From positions 62,001 through 126,000 of the forward strand of contig JADJWH010000005.1 in assembly GCA_016716465.1 (NCBI GenBank): a DNA stretch of 64,000 nucleotides, written 5' to 3'. This DNA is from Gammaproteobacteria bacterium. Lineage in GTDB: Bacteria > Pseudomonadota > Gammaproteobacteria > SZUA-140. A program made the translations under genes and the position numbers. Under the pieces are notes generated by a model. The model saw only the letters and a list, made by a program, of their open reading frames with translations, was not told the DNA's origin and made no database searches. How positions within the stretch are numbered: the first letter of the stretch is position 1; each line of letters starts with the position of its first letter. This document shows, one piece after another, positions 28,251 to 36,464 of the stretch.

Positions 28251-29147
28251 TCAGCGCGAGGCATCGAGACGGTGGCTGTCGAGGAATTCCCACGTGCGGG
28301 TGATGTGAAGCACGTCGGTGTCACTGCGTAATTCATCCGGAAACTGCGCGAAGGGGGCGGCCAGCTTGACAATGCGCATGGCGGCGTCGTCGAGAACCTT
28401 GCTGCCGGAGGAGCGCAGCAGGGTGATGCTGTTCAGGCTTCCGTCCGAGTTGATGGCGACATCCAGCAACAGGCTGCCCGAGATGTTGCGCCGTTTGGCT
28501 TCCTCGGGGTAATTGAGGTTGCCGATGCGTTCGATCTTGGCGCGCCAGGCGTCGAGATACGCGGCGTCGCGGTACTCGCGTGCCTGGGCCGAGATGTAGC
28601 GGTGTTTGTCGCGTTTGGCATAGGCCTCCATCGACTGGCTGATCTCGGCGCTCAGGGTGGCGATCTCCATGCTGCGGGCCACCATTTCCTCCGCCGTCAT
28701 GGGCTGACGCGGCCGTTCCGCCGGCGCCGTGTCCTTGTGAACAGCACGTGCGGACTCGCTCTGGGTCAGCGGGGTGTCCTGCGCCGTCTGCGGTGCGGGC
28801 GGCGGGGCGGCCGGGAGTGTGACCGCCATGCCGGCGCCGGCACTGGGCTGCGGCAGCGGGGTGTAAGAGGGGCTCTGCGGGCTGATCTCGTCCGCCGCGC
28901 TGCCACCACCCTCCAGATTGGCCTGGGCGAGGAGTTTGGCGTCCTCGGGGGCCTTGTCGCTGCGCTGATGCACCAGGGTGATTTGCAGCGGCGGGGATTG
29001 CTCCGGCATCGCGCGTTCGAGCAGGCCCGGGGTGAAGGTCACGCCCAGAATGACCACGGCGTGCAGGACGCCGGCCACCATCAGGCTCAGGCCGAGACGG
29101 TCCGACGCCAGTGCCGGTTCAGGCGGTGGGAGCGCCAGGGCTTGCAT
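28251..29147 (-). CDS. TonB-family energy transducer
   Basis: The 298-residue protein has one N-terminal membrane helix (about 20-42), a Pro/Ala-rich periplasmic linker (to about 140), a coiled region (about 150-200) and a C-terminal TonB domain with YPEEAKRRNISGSLLLD and INSDGSLNSITLLRSSGS. It would pass proton-motive energy to outer-membrane receptors. ExbB/ExbD are not in the window. Its start overlaps the preceding Gx-type gene by 29 bases. It is placed as tonB in the Pseudomonas gshB-tonB-yqgE order. Confidence 0.9.
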   Translation of the reverse strand: MQALALPPPEPALASDRLGLSLMVAGVLHAVVILGVTFTPGLLERAMPEQSPPLQITLVHQRSDKAPEDAKLLAQANLEGGGSAADEISPQSPSYTPLPQPSAGAGMAVTLPAAPPPAPQTAQDTPLTQSESARAVHKDTAPAERPRQPMTAEEMVARSMEIATLSAEISQSMEAYAKRDKHRYISAQAREYRDAAYLDAWRAKIERIGNLNYPEEAKRRNISGSLLLDVAINSDGSLNSITLLRSSGSKVLDDAAMRIVKLAAPFAQFPDELRSDTDVLHITRTWEFLDSHRLDASR

Positions 29148-29676
29148 CGCGGTTGATGTGGGCCATCATGGCCTGGACCAGGAGACCGCTCGCCAGACCG
29201 AACCCGACACCCGCGGTCATCAGCACCGGCAGCAGGCCGAACAGCGCCTCGTGCGGGATGAACAGGCGGTAGGCGACGAAGAACTGCGCGGCGATGTGCG
29301 CCATCGAGGCCAGCAGACAGTAGCCGATCGGGCCCAGCCCCCGTCCTGGCAGCAGGCTGCCCAGGCCGATGACGGCGACGGCCGCCACTGCCCCGGAGAA
29401 GCTCAGTACGAAGGTTGGCGTGAGGAAGGTCCCGATCAATATGCTGCCGACCACCACGCGCAGCAGGGATACCCACACCGCGGCCCGCCAGCCGTACAGG
29501 AGCAGCGCCGCGATGGTGACGACGTTGGCGAGTCCGGGTTTGATCCCGGGCAGCGGGCTGGGCAGCATGCTTTCGGCGATGTGGATCGTGATGGCGAGCG
29601 CGGCCAGCCAGGCGACGCGATAGTCTTCCCGCGTCGCGGTGAATGTCAGGGTATGCTCGCCGGTGTCGTTGTGCAT
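29119..29676 (-). CDS. Gx-type membrane protein (heptaprenyl diphosphate synthase component I-like)
   Basis: From the ATG at 29676 the protein is 185 residues with five or six membrane helices. The pattern ESMLPSPLPGIKPGLANVV followed by RVVVGSILIGTFLTPTFVLS is that of the PF07456-type family, called Gx transporters and related to ECF substrate-binding components. It follows the NusG-II protein by 7 bases and ApbE lies just upstream, a trio also seen in flavin-based extracellular electron transfer loci. The transported substrate is unknown. The frame open to 29808 is in the NusG-II gene and is rejected. Confidence 0.82.
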   Translation of the reverse strand: MHNDTGEHTLTFTATREDYRVAWLAALAITIHIAESMLPSPLPGIKPGLANVVTIAALLLYGWRAAVWVSLLRVVVGSILIGTFLTPTFVLSFSGAVAAVAVIGLGSLLPGRGLGPIGYCLLASMAHIAAQFFVAYRLFIPHEALFGLLPVLMTAGVGFGLASGLLVQAMMAHINRDASPGAPTA

Positions 29677-29683
29677 GGATGGA

Positions 29684-30043
29684 TCAGAAATTGATGGTGT
29701 CGTAGCGCAACTCGGGTCCGACCACCGCCAGGCTGATGTGATTGGGCAGACAGGCGGTGAATTCTCCACCGAGGTGGAGCCAGCCGGCGTGCACGCAGAA
29801 CTGGCCATGGCAGGGGGATGAGGCGAAGCGCGCCTTGCCGTCGCGGATTTCGATCACGCTGGTGCCGAGCGGTCCCGGAAGACGGATCTCGCGATCCTCG
29901 TGCAGGGACGCGAGGATTTCCTTGCCGTCGGCGTCGACGATGCGCACCTCCTCGCCGGCCCCGCCCCGATGCCAGTAGCTGGCATACAGGTAGGGCAGTA
30001 ACAACAGGGCCCCCGCCAGGACGAAGTAGTCGGCCCGGGTCAT
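29684..30043 (-). CDS. NusG domain II-containing small membrane-anchored protein
   Basis: The 119-residue protein has one N-terminal helix (about 5-23) and a NusG-II-like beta domain with the signature SPCHGQFCVHAGWLHLGG then FTACLPN. Three cysteines (PCHGQFC and ACLPN) are conserved in the family and may be redox active or bind metal. It overlaps the apbE stop by 4 bases and precedes the Gx-type gene. The job is unknown; context suggests help in the periplasmic flavinylation or electron transfer path. Confidence 0.85.
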   Translation of the reverse strand: MTRADYFVLAGALLLLPYLYASYWHRGGAGEEVRIVDADGKEILASLHEDREIRLPGPLGTSVIEIRDGKARFASSPCHGQFCVHAGWLHLGGEFTACLPNHISLAVVGPELRYDTINF

Positions 30044-31089
30044 TGGAGCGGTTCTACGACCATCTTCGGGGGCGGGTCGGTTTCCATGCGCAGGCGATCG
30101 GCCAGTTGCGGGGTGATGTGTACAGTCATATCGGCGTCGATGAGCATCACCTGAGTGACGCCCATGCGGCGCGCGACTTCCTTCCAGCCGGACGGGCCGG
30201 CGATGAACAGCGCGTCGTCGGCGGCGTCGGCGAGGGTCCCGTCGGGGTGTACCACCGTCACCGACAGTACCCCCTCGGCGGGGTAGCCGGTGCGCGGATC
30301 CAGGATGTGATGGTAGCGCTTGCCCTGGTAGTCGAAGAAACGTTCGTAATTGCCGGAGGTATGCACGCTCTCGTTGTCGCCCATCTCCAGCGAGGCGATG
30401 ATGCCGGGCTGGGCGGGGTTGCGGATGCCGACACGCCAGGGGCGGTCGCCATGGGCGCCGATGGCATGCAGCCCCCCGCCGGCATTGACGATGGCATTCC
30501 CGATACCCAGGGCGCGCAGGGCGTCGATCGCCTTGTCGACGGCATACCCCTTGGCGGATCCGCCAAGGTCGAGCTGCACCAGCGGATTGCGGCTGTGTAC
30601 CGCCGTGCCCTCGATCACCAGATCCTCCATACTGGGGTGGGCATCGACCAGTTCTTGGATGCGTTCGACCGCGGGCGGCGGACCTTGCGGCGGGTCATCG
30701 CTGTGAAATCCCCACAGCCCGATCAGGCGGCCGATGGCGGGATTGAACAGTTGCTCGCCCGCGCGCGCGAGTTCCTGCGTCCTGAGCAGCACGGCCGCGT
30801 CCTCGGGACTGACCGTTACGGTTTCTCCGGCCGCAAGCCGGGTATTGAGATCGGTGAGCATGCCGGGTTCCCAGGCATGCCAGTGGACATGGATCTCGTT
30901 CAGCACGTCCTCGACCGCCTTGACCGCCTGCTGGGCCTTCGGCTCATCGATGTTCCACAGGCTGATGTCGACAATGGTGCCGAGCGTCATCAACTGGGTC
31001 TTGTAGACTTCGGGGGAGTGCCTGCCGCATCCGGTCAGCGCCAGCAACAGGCAGGTCAGCAGTGCGCAGGCCGCGGAGCGCCGCCTCAT
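30040..31089 (-). CDS. apbE: FAD:protein FMN transferase ApbE, lipoprotein
   Basis: The 349-residue protein begins with a lipoprotein signal; LTGC gives Cys21 as the lipid site. Family blocks are present: LDLGGSAKGYAVDKAID, NAGGGLHAIG and HILDPRTGYPAEG, with AADDALFIAG in the metal-binding end. ApbE attaches FMN covalently to threonines of exported proteins, such as NqrC, RnfG or FMN-binding domains. No Nqr/Rnf gene is in the window, so the target is not known. Its start overlaps gshB by 4 bases. Confidence 0.94.
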   Translation of the reverse strand: MRRRSAACALLTCLLLALTGCGRHSPEVYKTQLMTLGTIVDISLWNIDEPKAQQAVKAVEDVLNEIHVHWHAWEPGMLTDLNTRLAAGETVTVSPEDAAVLLRTQELARAGEQLFNPAIGRLIGLWGFHSDDPPQGPPPAVERIQELVDAHPSMEDLVIEGTAVHSRNPLVQLDLGGSAKGYAVDKAIDALRALGIGNAIVNAGGGLHAIGAHGDRPWRVGIRNPAQPGIIASLEMGDNESVHTSGNYERFFDYQGKRYHHILDPRTGYPAEGVLSVTVVHPDGTLADAADDALFIAGPSGWKEVARRMGVTQVMLIDADMTVHITPQLADRLRMETDPPPKMVVEPLQ

Positions 31090-32030
31090 GACAGCCTTTC
31101 CGCGATGCGATCCATCAGCAGCGCGCTGATATTGAGGCCGAACTGGGCGTCGAGTTCGCGGATGCAGGTCGGACTGGTGACGTTGATCTCGGTCAGATAC
31201 TCGCCGATCACGTCCAGCCCGACGAACATGAGTCCGCGCCGTTTCAGTTCCGGGCCGACCTGGGCGCAGATCCAGCGATCACGCTCGCTGAGCGGCACCC
31301 CGACGCCCTGTCCGCCTGCCGCCAGGTTGGCGCGCGTCTCGCCCGGCGCGGGGATACGTGCCAGTGCGTACGGCACCGGCTCGCCGTCGACCATCAGGAT
31401 GCGCTTGTCGCCCTGGCTGATCTCGGGAATATAGCGCTGTGCCATGGTCAGCCGCGTGCTGTGCCGGGTCATGACCTCGAAGATGACGTTGAGATTCGGG
31501 TTATCGGGAGTGACGCGAAAGACCGACTCGCCGCCCATCGCCTCCAGCGGTTTGACGATGATATCGCGCTGCTCCAGCAGGAACGCGCGCAGGCGGGCGC
31601 TGTCGCTGGTGACCAGCGAGGGCGCGCTGCACTGCGGGAACCATGCGATGGAGAGTTTTTCGTTGGTATTGCGCAGTCCCTGCGGGCGATTGACCACCAG
31701 GACCCCGGCCGCTTCGGCGAGCTCGAGCAGGTAGGTAGTGTAGACATATTCGATATCGAAGGGCGGATCCTTGCGCATCAGGACGACGTCGAGCTCTTCC
31801 AGACCGGCATCGCGTTCCGCGCCCAGCGTGAACCAGTCGCGCTTGTCGTCGCGCACGGCGAGCTGCCGCATGCGCGCGCGGGGGCGGGCGTCGCGCAGGT
31901 AGAGATCGCCCTGTTCCATGTACCAGAGCGGCCAGCCGCGCGCCTGCGCCTCGATCAGCATGGCGAGGGTGCTGTCCTTGCCGGGTTTGATCCCGGCGAT
32001 GGGATCCATCACGACACCGAGTTCGATCAT
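31086..32030 (-). CDS. gshB: Glutathione synthetase
   Basis: The protein is 314 residues from the ATG at 32030 and begins MIELGVVMDPIAGIKPGKDS, the normal GshB start. The ATP-grasp part has IVKPLEAMGGESVFRV, MVDGEPVPYALARIPAPGE and the Mg-binding FVGLDVIGEYLTEINVTSP. It joins gamma-glutamylcysteine and glycine. The longer frame to 32078 overlaps gshA by 14 bases and adds a non-family stretch. gshA directly upstream means the two-step glutathione pathway is encoded together. Confidence 0.94.
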   Translation of the reverse strand: MIELGVVMDPIAGIKPGKDSTLAMLIEAQARGWPLWYMEQGDLYLRDARPRARMRQLAVRDDKRDWFTLGAERDAGLEELDVVLMRKDPPFDIEYVYTTYLLELAEAAGVLVVNRPQGLRNTNEKLSIAWFPQCSAPSLVTSDSARLRAFLLEQRDIIVKPLEAMGGESVFRVTPDNPNLNVIFEVMTRHSTRLTMAQRYIPEISQGDKRILMVDGEPVPYALARIPAPGETRANLAAGGQGVGVPLSERDRWICAQVGPELKRRGLMFVGLDVIGEYLTEINVTSPTCIRELDAQFGLNISALLMDRIAERLS

Positions 32031-32064
32031 GTGAGCGGACAGCAGCGGCCAGGATGAATTGCAA

Positions 32065-33384
32065 TCATGGATAGGCAAGCGGGTCGTTCTCGCCCAGCGC
32101 CGCTTTTTCGCGCGCGGCGGCCAGCAGGGCCAGCCGGGCGATCACGCCGTAGGCGTAGAACCGGTTCGGGTGCGCATCCGGCGCCAGATTGCGCTCGGGC
32201 ATGGTGCAGCAATTGGCGAAGGCAAGCGGCTCGAAATGCATGCCGGGCGAGTTGAGATTCTCGTTGGGGCCGCGCCGCGTATGCACGCGATAGAAACCGC
32301 CGACCACGAAGTGGTCGATCATGTAGACCACCGGCTCGCTGACCGCCTGGCCGTCGCCCCAGGTCTCGAAGGTGTAGACGCCTTCCTGCAGGATCACCTT
32401 GGTGGTCTCGGCGCCGCCCTTGGTCGCCGCCATGCGCGTGCGTTCCTTGCGATTGAGCGAGCGCACATCCTCGGGCGAATGTACGGTCATGATGCCCATG
32501 CCGTAGGTGCCGGCATCGGCCTTCACCATCACGAAGGGTGGTTCCTTAACCCCGTATTCGTCGTACTTGCGCTGGATCGAGCCGAGCAGCGATTCGACGT
32601 TGCGCGCCAGGCACTCTTCGCCCTCGCGCTTCATGAAATTGATCTCCCCGCACTTGAGCGACAGCGGCGTGATCAGCCAGGGGTCGACCTCCATGATCGC
32701 GGCGAATTCCTCCGCGACCGTCTTGTACTGCGCGAAATGCTGCGACTTGAGACGGTTGGACCAGCCGAGTTCCAGCGGCGGGATGACCGGTTGCCGAAGG
32801 TTCTGCAGGATCGGCGGATGGCCGGAGGAGAGATCGTTGTTGAGCAGCACCATGCAGGGCGTGAACCCGTCGAGGTGGACCTTGTCGCCGCTGCGCTGCA
32901 GCGGTTCGAGCCGCAGGCGACGACCGGACGGCAGTTCAATGTCGCGCGCGCCGTCGAGATCCTCCAGCAGGGAACCGATGCGGGTCTCGAAGCCGGACTT
33001 GGTGATGATGTCCTGCAGGGTGGCCAGGCTCTCCATGTAAAACGGGTTGCGGGTGTGGCTCTCGGGCACCAGGATGATGCGGTTGGCGCTGGGGCAGACA
33101 CGCTCGATCGCCGACTGCATGGCCTGCACGCAGAGCGGGATGAAGGCCGGATTGAGATTGTTGAACCCGGCGGGAAACAGGTTGGTGTCCACCGGGGCCA
33201 GCTTGAAGCCGGCATTGCGCAGATCGACCGAGGCATAGAATGGCGCCGCGGTCTTCTTCCATTCCTGCCGGAACCAGGACTCGATCTCGGTCTGGCGGTC
33301 GAGCAGGTGCTGCTCGATCAGCAGCAACGGTCCGTTCTGGACCGTGGTGAGATGGGGCACGGGTTGAAGATGCTGAATGGACAT
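32065..33384 (-). CDS. gshA: Glutamate-cysteine ligase, proteobacterial type 3
   Basis: The 439-residue protein matches the GshA family first known from Acidithiobacillus-like and other proteobacteria, not the E. coli type. Characteristic blocks are PVDTNLFPAGFNNLN, VPESHTRNPFYMESL, FVMVKADAGTYGMGIMTV and RVHTRRGPNENLNSPG. It makes gamma-glutamylcysteine with ATP, the rate-limiting step of glutathione synthesis. It is followed by gshB. Confidence 0.92.
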   Translation of the reverse strand: MSIQHLQPVPHLTTVQNGPLLLIEQHLLDRQTEIESWFRQEWKKTAAPFYASVDLRNAGFKLAPVDTNLFPAGFNNLNPAFIPLCVQAMQSAIERVCPSANRIILVPESHTRNPFYMESLATLQDIITKSGFETRIGSLLEDLDGARDIELPSGRRLRLEPLQRSGDKVHLDGFTPCMVLLNNDLSSGHPPILQNLRQPVIPPLELGWSNRLKSQHFAQYKTVAEEFAAIMEVDPWLITPLSLKCGEINFMKREGEECLARNVESLLGSIQRKYDEYGVKEPPFVMVKADAGTYGMGIMTVHSPEDVRSLNRKERTRMAATKGGAETTKVILQEGVYTFETWGDGQAVSEPVVYMIDHFVVGGFYRVHTRRGPNENLNSPGMHFEPLAFANCCTMPERNLAPDAHPNRFYAYGVIARLALLAAAREKAALGENDPLAYP

Positions 33385-33425
33385 GAGTTCCCTGCTACCC
33401 GATGGGATCGACTATGGTAACTTAA

Positions 33426-33449
33426 AACCCTCTTTGAAAATAGAGGGTT
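33426..33449 (-). terminator. Hairpin between rsmE and gshA
   Basis: Arms AACCCTCT and AGAGGGTT (8 perfect pairs) flank an 8-base loop; on the minus strand the stem is followed by TT and then AAG. It lies after the rsmE stop and before the gshA start, so it may end or attenuate the bioA-rsmE transcript. The U-run is short. Confidence 0.5.
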
Positions 33450-33473
33450 AGATTCGACTGACTGCAGGGACGC

Positions 33474-34217
33474 TCAACCCAGGTCACCCTGCAGGGCCTG
33501 CAGCGCGGCGAGGGCCGCGATCCCGGCCGTTTCGGTGCGCAGGATGCGCGGACCGAGGCGCAGGCCGGCGAAGCCGGCCCGTCGGGACTGCTCGATCTCC
33601 CTGTCGCTGAGCCCGCCTTCCGGGCCGATCAGCAGTGTGACCCGTGTCGCCGGCGGAAGTTGCAACTGGCTCAGCCCGGTCTCGGCGGCGGGATCGAGCA
33701 CCAGTCGCAGCCCCTCCGCGACCGTGGAGGGGGAAACCAGCCAGTTGCCCAGCGACGTGACGGGCAGCAGTTCAGGCAGGCGCGTGCGCCCCGACTGCTC
33801 GCACGCGCCCGCGATCACGCCCTCCCAGTGCCGGCGCCGGCGCTCGCGGCGCTCCCCTTCGAGGCGTACCTGGCTGAATTCGGTCTCCAGCGGAATGATG
33901 CGCGTGACACCGAGTTCCACCGATTTTTGCAGGGTGTAGTCCATGCGTTCTCCGCGCGAGATGCCCTGCGCCAGCGTGATGGACAGCGGGGATTCACGGC
34001 TGATGTCGATGAATGCGCCCACGGTGACGACCGCCGTACCCCGTTCGACTGCGCTCAGCGTCGCCTCGTACTCGCCCCCCGCGCCGTTGAAGAGGGATAC
34101 GGGCGCCCCGGGCTTAAGCCGCAGCACGCGCAACAGATGATTCGAGGCGGTCTCCTCCAGCGCCACACGGGAACCGGCGGTGAGCGTCTGGGACAGGAAG
34201 ATGCGGGGTATGCGCAT
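33474..34217 (-). CDS. rsmE: 16S rRNA (uracil-1498-N3)-methyltransferase
   Basis: The 247-residue SPOUT-class enzyme has an N-terminal PUA-like domain and the knot motifs LLIGPEGGLSDREIE and LRLGPRILRTETAGIAAL near the end. It methylates U1498 of 16S rRNA. It follows bioA by 4 bases. Confidence 0.95.
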   Translation of the reverse strand: MRIPRIFLSQTLTAGSRVALEETASNHLLRVLRLKPGAPVSLFNGAGGEYEATLSAVERGTAVVTVGAFIDISRESPLSITLAQGISRGERMDYTLQKSVELGVTRIIPLETEFSQVRLEGERRERRRRHWEGVIAGACEQSGRTRLPELLPVTSLGNWLVSPSTVAEGLRLVLDPAAETGLSQLQLPPATRVTLLIGPEGGLSDREIEQSRRAGFAGLRLGPRILRTETAGIAALAALQALQGDLG

Positions 34218-34221
34218 GGCG

Positions 34222-35595
34222 TCAGTCCCGCGTGGCTGCCGCGAGTCCGTCCCAGGCGACCTGCGCCATGTATTCGATCTCTTCCGCCGTGATCACGTAG
34301 GGCGGCATGAAATAGATCACATTGCCGAGCGGGCGCAGGAGCACGCCGTGTTCCAGGGCATGGCGATAGACGCGCAGCCCACGCCGTTCCTGCCAGGGAT
34401 AGGGTTCGCGGGTGCGCCCGTCACGGGCCATCTCGATCGCCAGGATCATGCCGCATTGACGCACCTCGGCGACATGGGGGTGGTTCACGAAGCGCGATCC
34501 GGCGGCGGCGAGGGATTCCGAGAGGGCGGCGTTCCGCTCGATGACGCGGTCCTGCGCGAAGATGTCGAGCGTCGCAAGCGCCGCCCGGCAGGCCAGGGGG
34601 TTGCCGGTGTAGCTGTGGGAATGGAGGAAGGCGGTCAGGCGGTGGTAATCGTCGTAGAAGGCCTGGTAGACCGCTTCACGGGTGAGCACCGCGGAGAGCG
34701 GCAGATAGCCCCCGGTCAGCCCCTTGGACAGACAGAGGAAATCCGGGCTTATGCCGGCCTGCTCACAGGCGAACAGCGTGCCGGTACGGCCGAATCCGAC
34801 GGCGATTTCGTCGGCGATGAGGTGCACACCGTATTCGTCGCAGGCGGCGCGCAGCAGGGCGAGATAGACCGGATCGTACATGCGCATGGAGCCCGCGCAT
34901 TGCACCAGCGGCTCGACGATGACGGCGCAGACTTCTTCATGGTGGCGGTCCAGGGTCTCGCGCATCGCCCCGAAAAGGCGCGTGGAGTGTTCAGCCCAGC
35001 TCTGGCCGGGTTCGCGCCAGAAACAGTCGGGCGAAGGCACGGAAATGGACTGCATTAAGAGCGGGCGGTAGGTTTTTTTGTACAGAGGGATGTCGCCCAC
35101 TGACAGTGCGCCCAGGGTTTCCCCGTGGTAACTATTTGTCAGGTTTATAAATTTATTTTTACGTTCATGGCCGAGATTGCACCAGTAATGAAAGCTCATC
35201 TTCAGGGCGACTTCCACCGCGGAAGATCCGTTGTCGGCGAAAAAGCAGCGCGCCATTCCGGCCGGGGCGATCCGCACCAGACGTTCGGCCAGTTCCAGTG
35301 CGGGCAGATGGGTGAATCCGGCCAGCATCACATGTTCGAGTTCGGCGAGCTGATCGCGCACCGCGGCGTTGATGCGCGGGTTGGCGTGGCCGAACAGATT
35401 GACCCACCATGAGCTGATGGCATCCAGGTAGCGCCGGCCCTCGAAATCCTCCAGCCAGACGCCGGCGCCGCGCCGGATCGGGATCGGCGGCAGCGACTCG
35501 TGATCCTTCATCTGGGTGCAGGGGTGCCACAGGACGGCGAGATCGCGCTGCGCGATCGCGGCATTGCCTGCCAGCGGTTCCAGGGCGAATGTCAT
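34222..35595 (-). CDS. bioA: Adenosylmethionine-8-amino-7-oxononanoate aminotransferase
   Basis: The 457-residue PLP enzyme has LWHPCTQMKDHESLPPIPI at the start, the PLP lysine in LCLSKGLTGGYLPL, and SYHGETLGALSVGD and HSYTGNPLACRAAL. It converts KAPA to DAPA in biotin synthesis using SAM as amino donor. Biotin is used by AccB (6.7 kb) and BirA (40.5 kb). It is the first gene of the long minus-strand run ending at 22.6 kb. Confidence 0.95.
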   Translation of the reverse strand: MTFALEPLAGNAAIAQRDLAVLWHPCTQMKDHESLPPIPIRRGAGVWLEDFEGRRYLDAISSWWVNLFGHANPRINAAVRDQLAELEHVMLAGFTHLPALELAERLVRIAPAGMARCFFADNGSSAVEVALKMSFHYWCNLGHERKNKFINLTNSYHGETLGALSVGDIPLYKKTYRPLLMQSISVPSPDCFWREPGQSWAEHSTRLFGAMRETLDRHHEEVCAVIVEPLVQCAGSMRMYDPVYLALLRAACDEYGVHLIADEIAVGFGRTGTLFACEQAGISPDFLCLSKGLTGGYLPLSAVLTREAVYQAFYDDYHRLTAFLHSHSYTGNPLACRAALATLDIFAQDRVIERNAALSESLAAAGSRFVNHPHVAEVRQCGMILAIEMARDGRTREPYPWQERRGLRVYRHALEHGVLLRPLGNVIYFMPPYVITAEEIEYMAQVAWDGLAAATRD

Positions 35596-35649
35596 AATGC
35601 GTCGGGGACCCCGCTTGATGGCTGGTCAGGAATTCTGAAATCGTAAGGG

Positions 35650-35677
35650 TTTAACTGTCGTCTCACTTTAGTATTAT
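35650..35677 (+). promoter_or_regulatory. Promoter of the peroxiredoxin gene
   Basis: TTTAAC (35650-35655), 16 bases, then TATTAT (35672-35677) form a sigma-70 promoter. The leader of about 130 bases carries a hairpin described separately. Confidence 0.55.
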
Positions 35678-35757
35678 GTTCGGCGTAACGAGCGGGTACT
35701 TGCAAGCCTCCCGGAATTCGTTAGACTAAATGAGATCGTTTCTCAATATCGAGATCT

Positions 35758-35782
35758 TCATCCGAAGGATCGATTCGGATGA
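35758..35782 (+). promoter_or_regulatory. Inverted repeat in the peroxiredoxin leader
   Basis: TCATCCGAA (35758-35766) and TTCGGATGA (35774-35782) pair perfectly over 9 bases with a 7-base loop. It sits about 30 bases before the ATG at 35813 and could be an operator or an RNA hairpin near the ribosome site GAAGGAGAG. No regulator recognised. Confidence 0.5.
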
Positions 35783-35812
35783 TAGCGGCTTAATTTTTGA
35801 AGGAGAGATGTA

Positions 35813-36412
35813 ATGACCGTATTGGTGGCGAAACCGGCCCCAGATTTTACCGCGACCGCTGTGATGCCGGACAACAGTTTCAATGAAAGCTTCAAGCTGT
35901 CGCACTACCGTGGCAAGTACGTGGTGCTGTTTTTCTATCCGCTCGATTTTACGTTCGTGTGTCCGTCCGAGCTGATCGCCTTCGATCACCGCCTGGATAA
36001 GTTCCAGAAGCGCAACGTGCAGGTCATCGGCTGTTCGGTGGATTCCCATTTCAGCCATCTGGCCTGGAAGAACACGCCGGTCAACAAGGGCGGCATCGGC
36101 AACGTTCAGTATCCGCTCGTCGCCGATCTCACCAAGGGCATCGCCCGGGACTATGACGTACTGGTGAGCGATGCGGTCGCGTTGCGCGGTTCCTTCCTGA
36201 TCGACAAGGAAGGCATCGTGCGGCACCAGGTGGTGAACGATCTGCCGCTCGGCCGCAACATTGACGAGATGCTGCGCATGGTCGACGCCCTGCAGTTCAC
36301 CGAGAAGCACGGCGAGGTCTGCCCCGCGGGCTGGCAGGAAGGCAAGAAGGGCATGAAGGCCTCCACCAGCGGCGTGGCGGAATACCTGGCCGAGGAAGCC
36401 ACCGAGCTTTAG
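35813..36412 (+). CDS. 2-Cys peroxiredoxin (AhpC/Prx1 type)
   Basis: The 199-residue protein has the peroxidatic cysteine C50 in DFTFVCPSELIAF and a resolving cysteine C170 in GEVCPAGWQEG, so it is a typical 2-Cys enzyme that reduces peroxides with thioredoxin-like partners. The strong ribosome site GAAGGAGAG precedes the ATG. It stands alone, divergent from bioA. AhpF or another reductant is not adjacent. Confidence 0.94.
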   Translation: MTVLVAKPAPDFTATAVMPDNSFNESFKLSHYRGKYVVLFFYPLDFTFVCPSELIAFDHRLDKFQKRNVQVIGCSVDSHFSHLAWKNTPVNKGGIGNVQYPLVADLTKGIARDYDVLVSDAVALRGSFLIDKEGIVRHQVVNDLPLGRNIDEMLRMVDALQFTEKHGEVCPAGWQEGKKGMKASTSGVAEYLAEEATEL

Positions 36413-36425
36413 ATCATGCTGAACC

Positions 36426-36450
36426 GGGAGGCGGCCTCCGGCCGTCTCCC
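36426..36450. terminator. GC-rich hairpin between the peroxiredoxin and vWA genes
   Basis: GGGAGGCGGC and GCCGTCTCCC pair over 10 bases (one G-T) around a 5-base loop. It lies between convergent stops. There is no T-tract, so it may act with a factor or only as a roadblock. Confidence 0.45.
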
Positions 36451-36464
36451 GCCCATCGCGGGCA

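Noticed and set aside
29818..31434. A 538-residue plus-strand frame
   Set aside because: It is antisense to apbE and gshB, and its Arg/Asp/Gly-rich composition is that of a shadow frame.
32059..33420. A 453-residue plus-strand frame
   Set aside because: It is antisense to gshA with no recognised domain.
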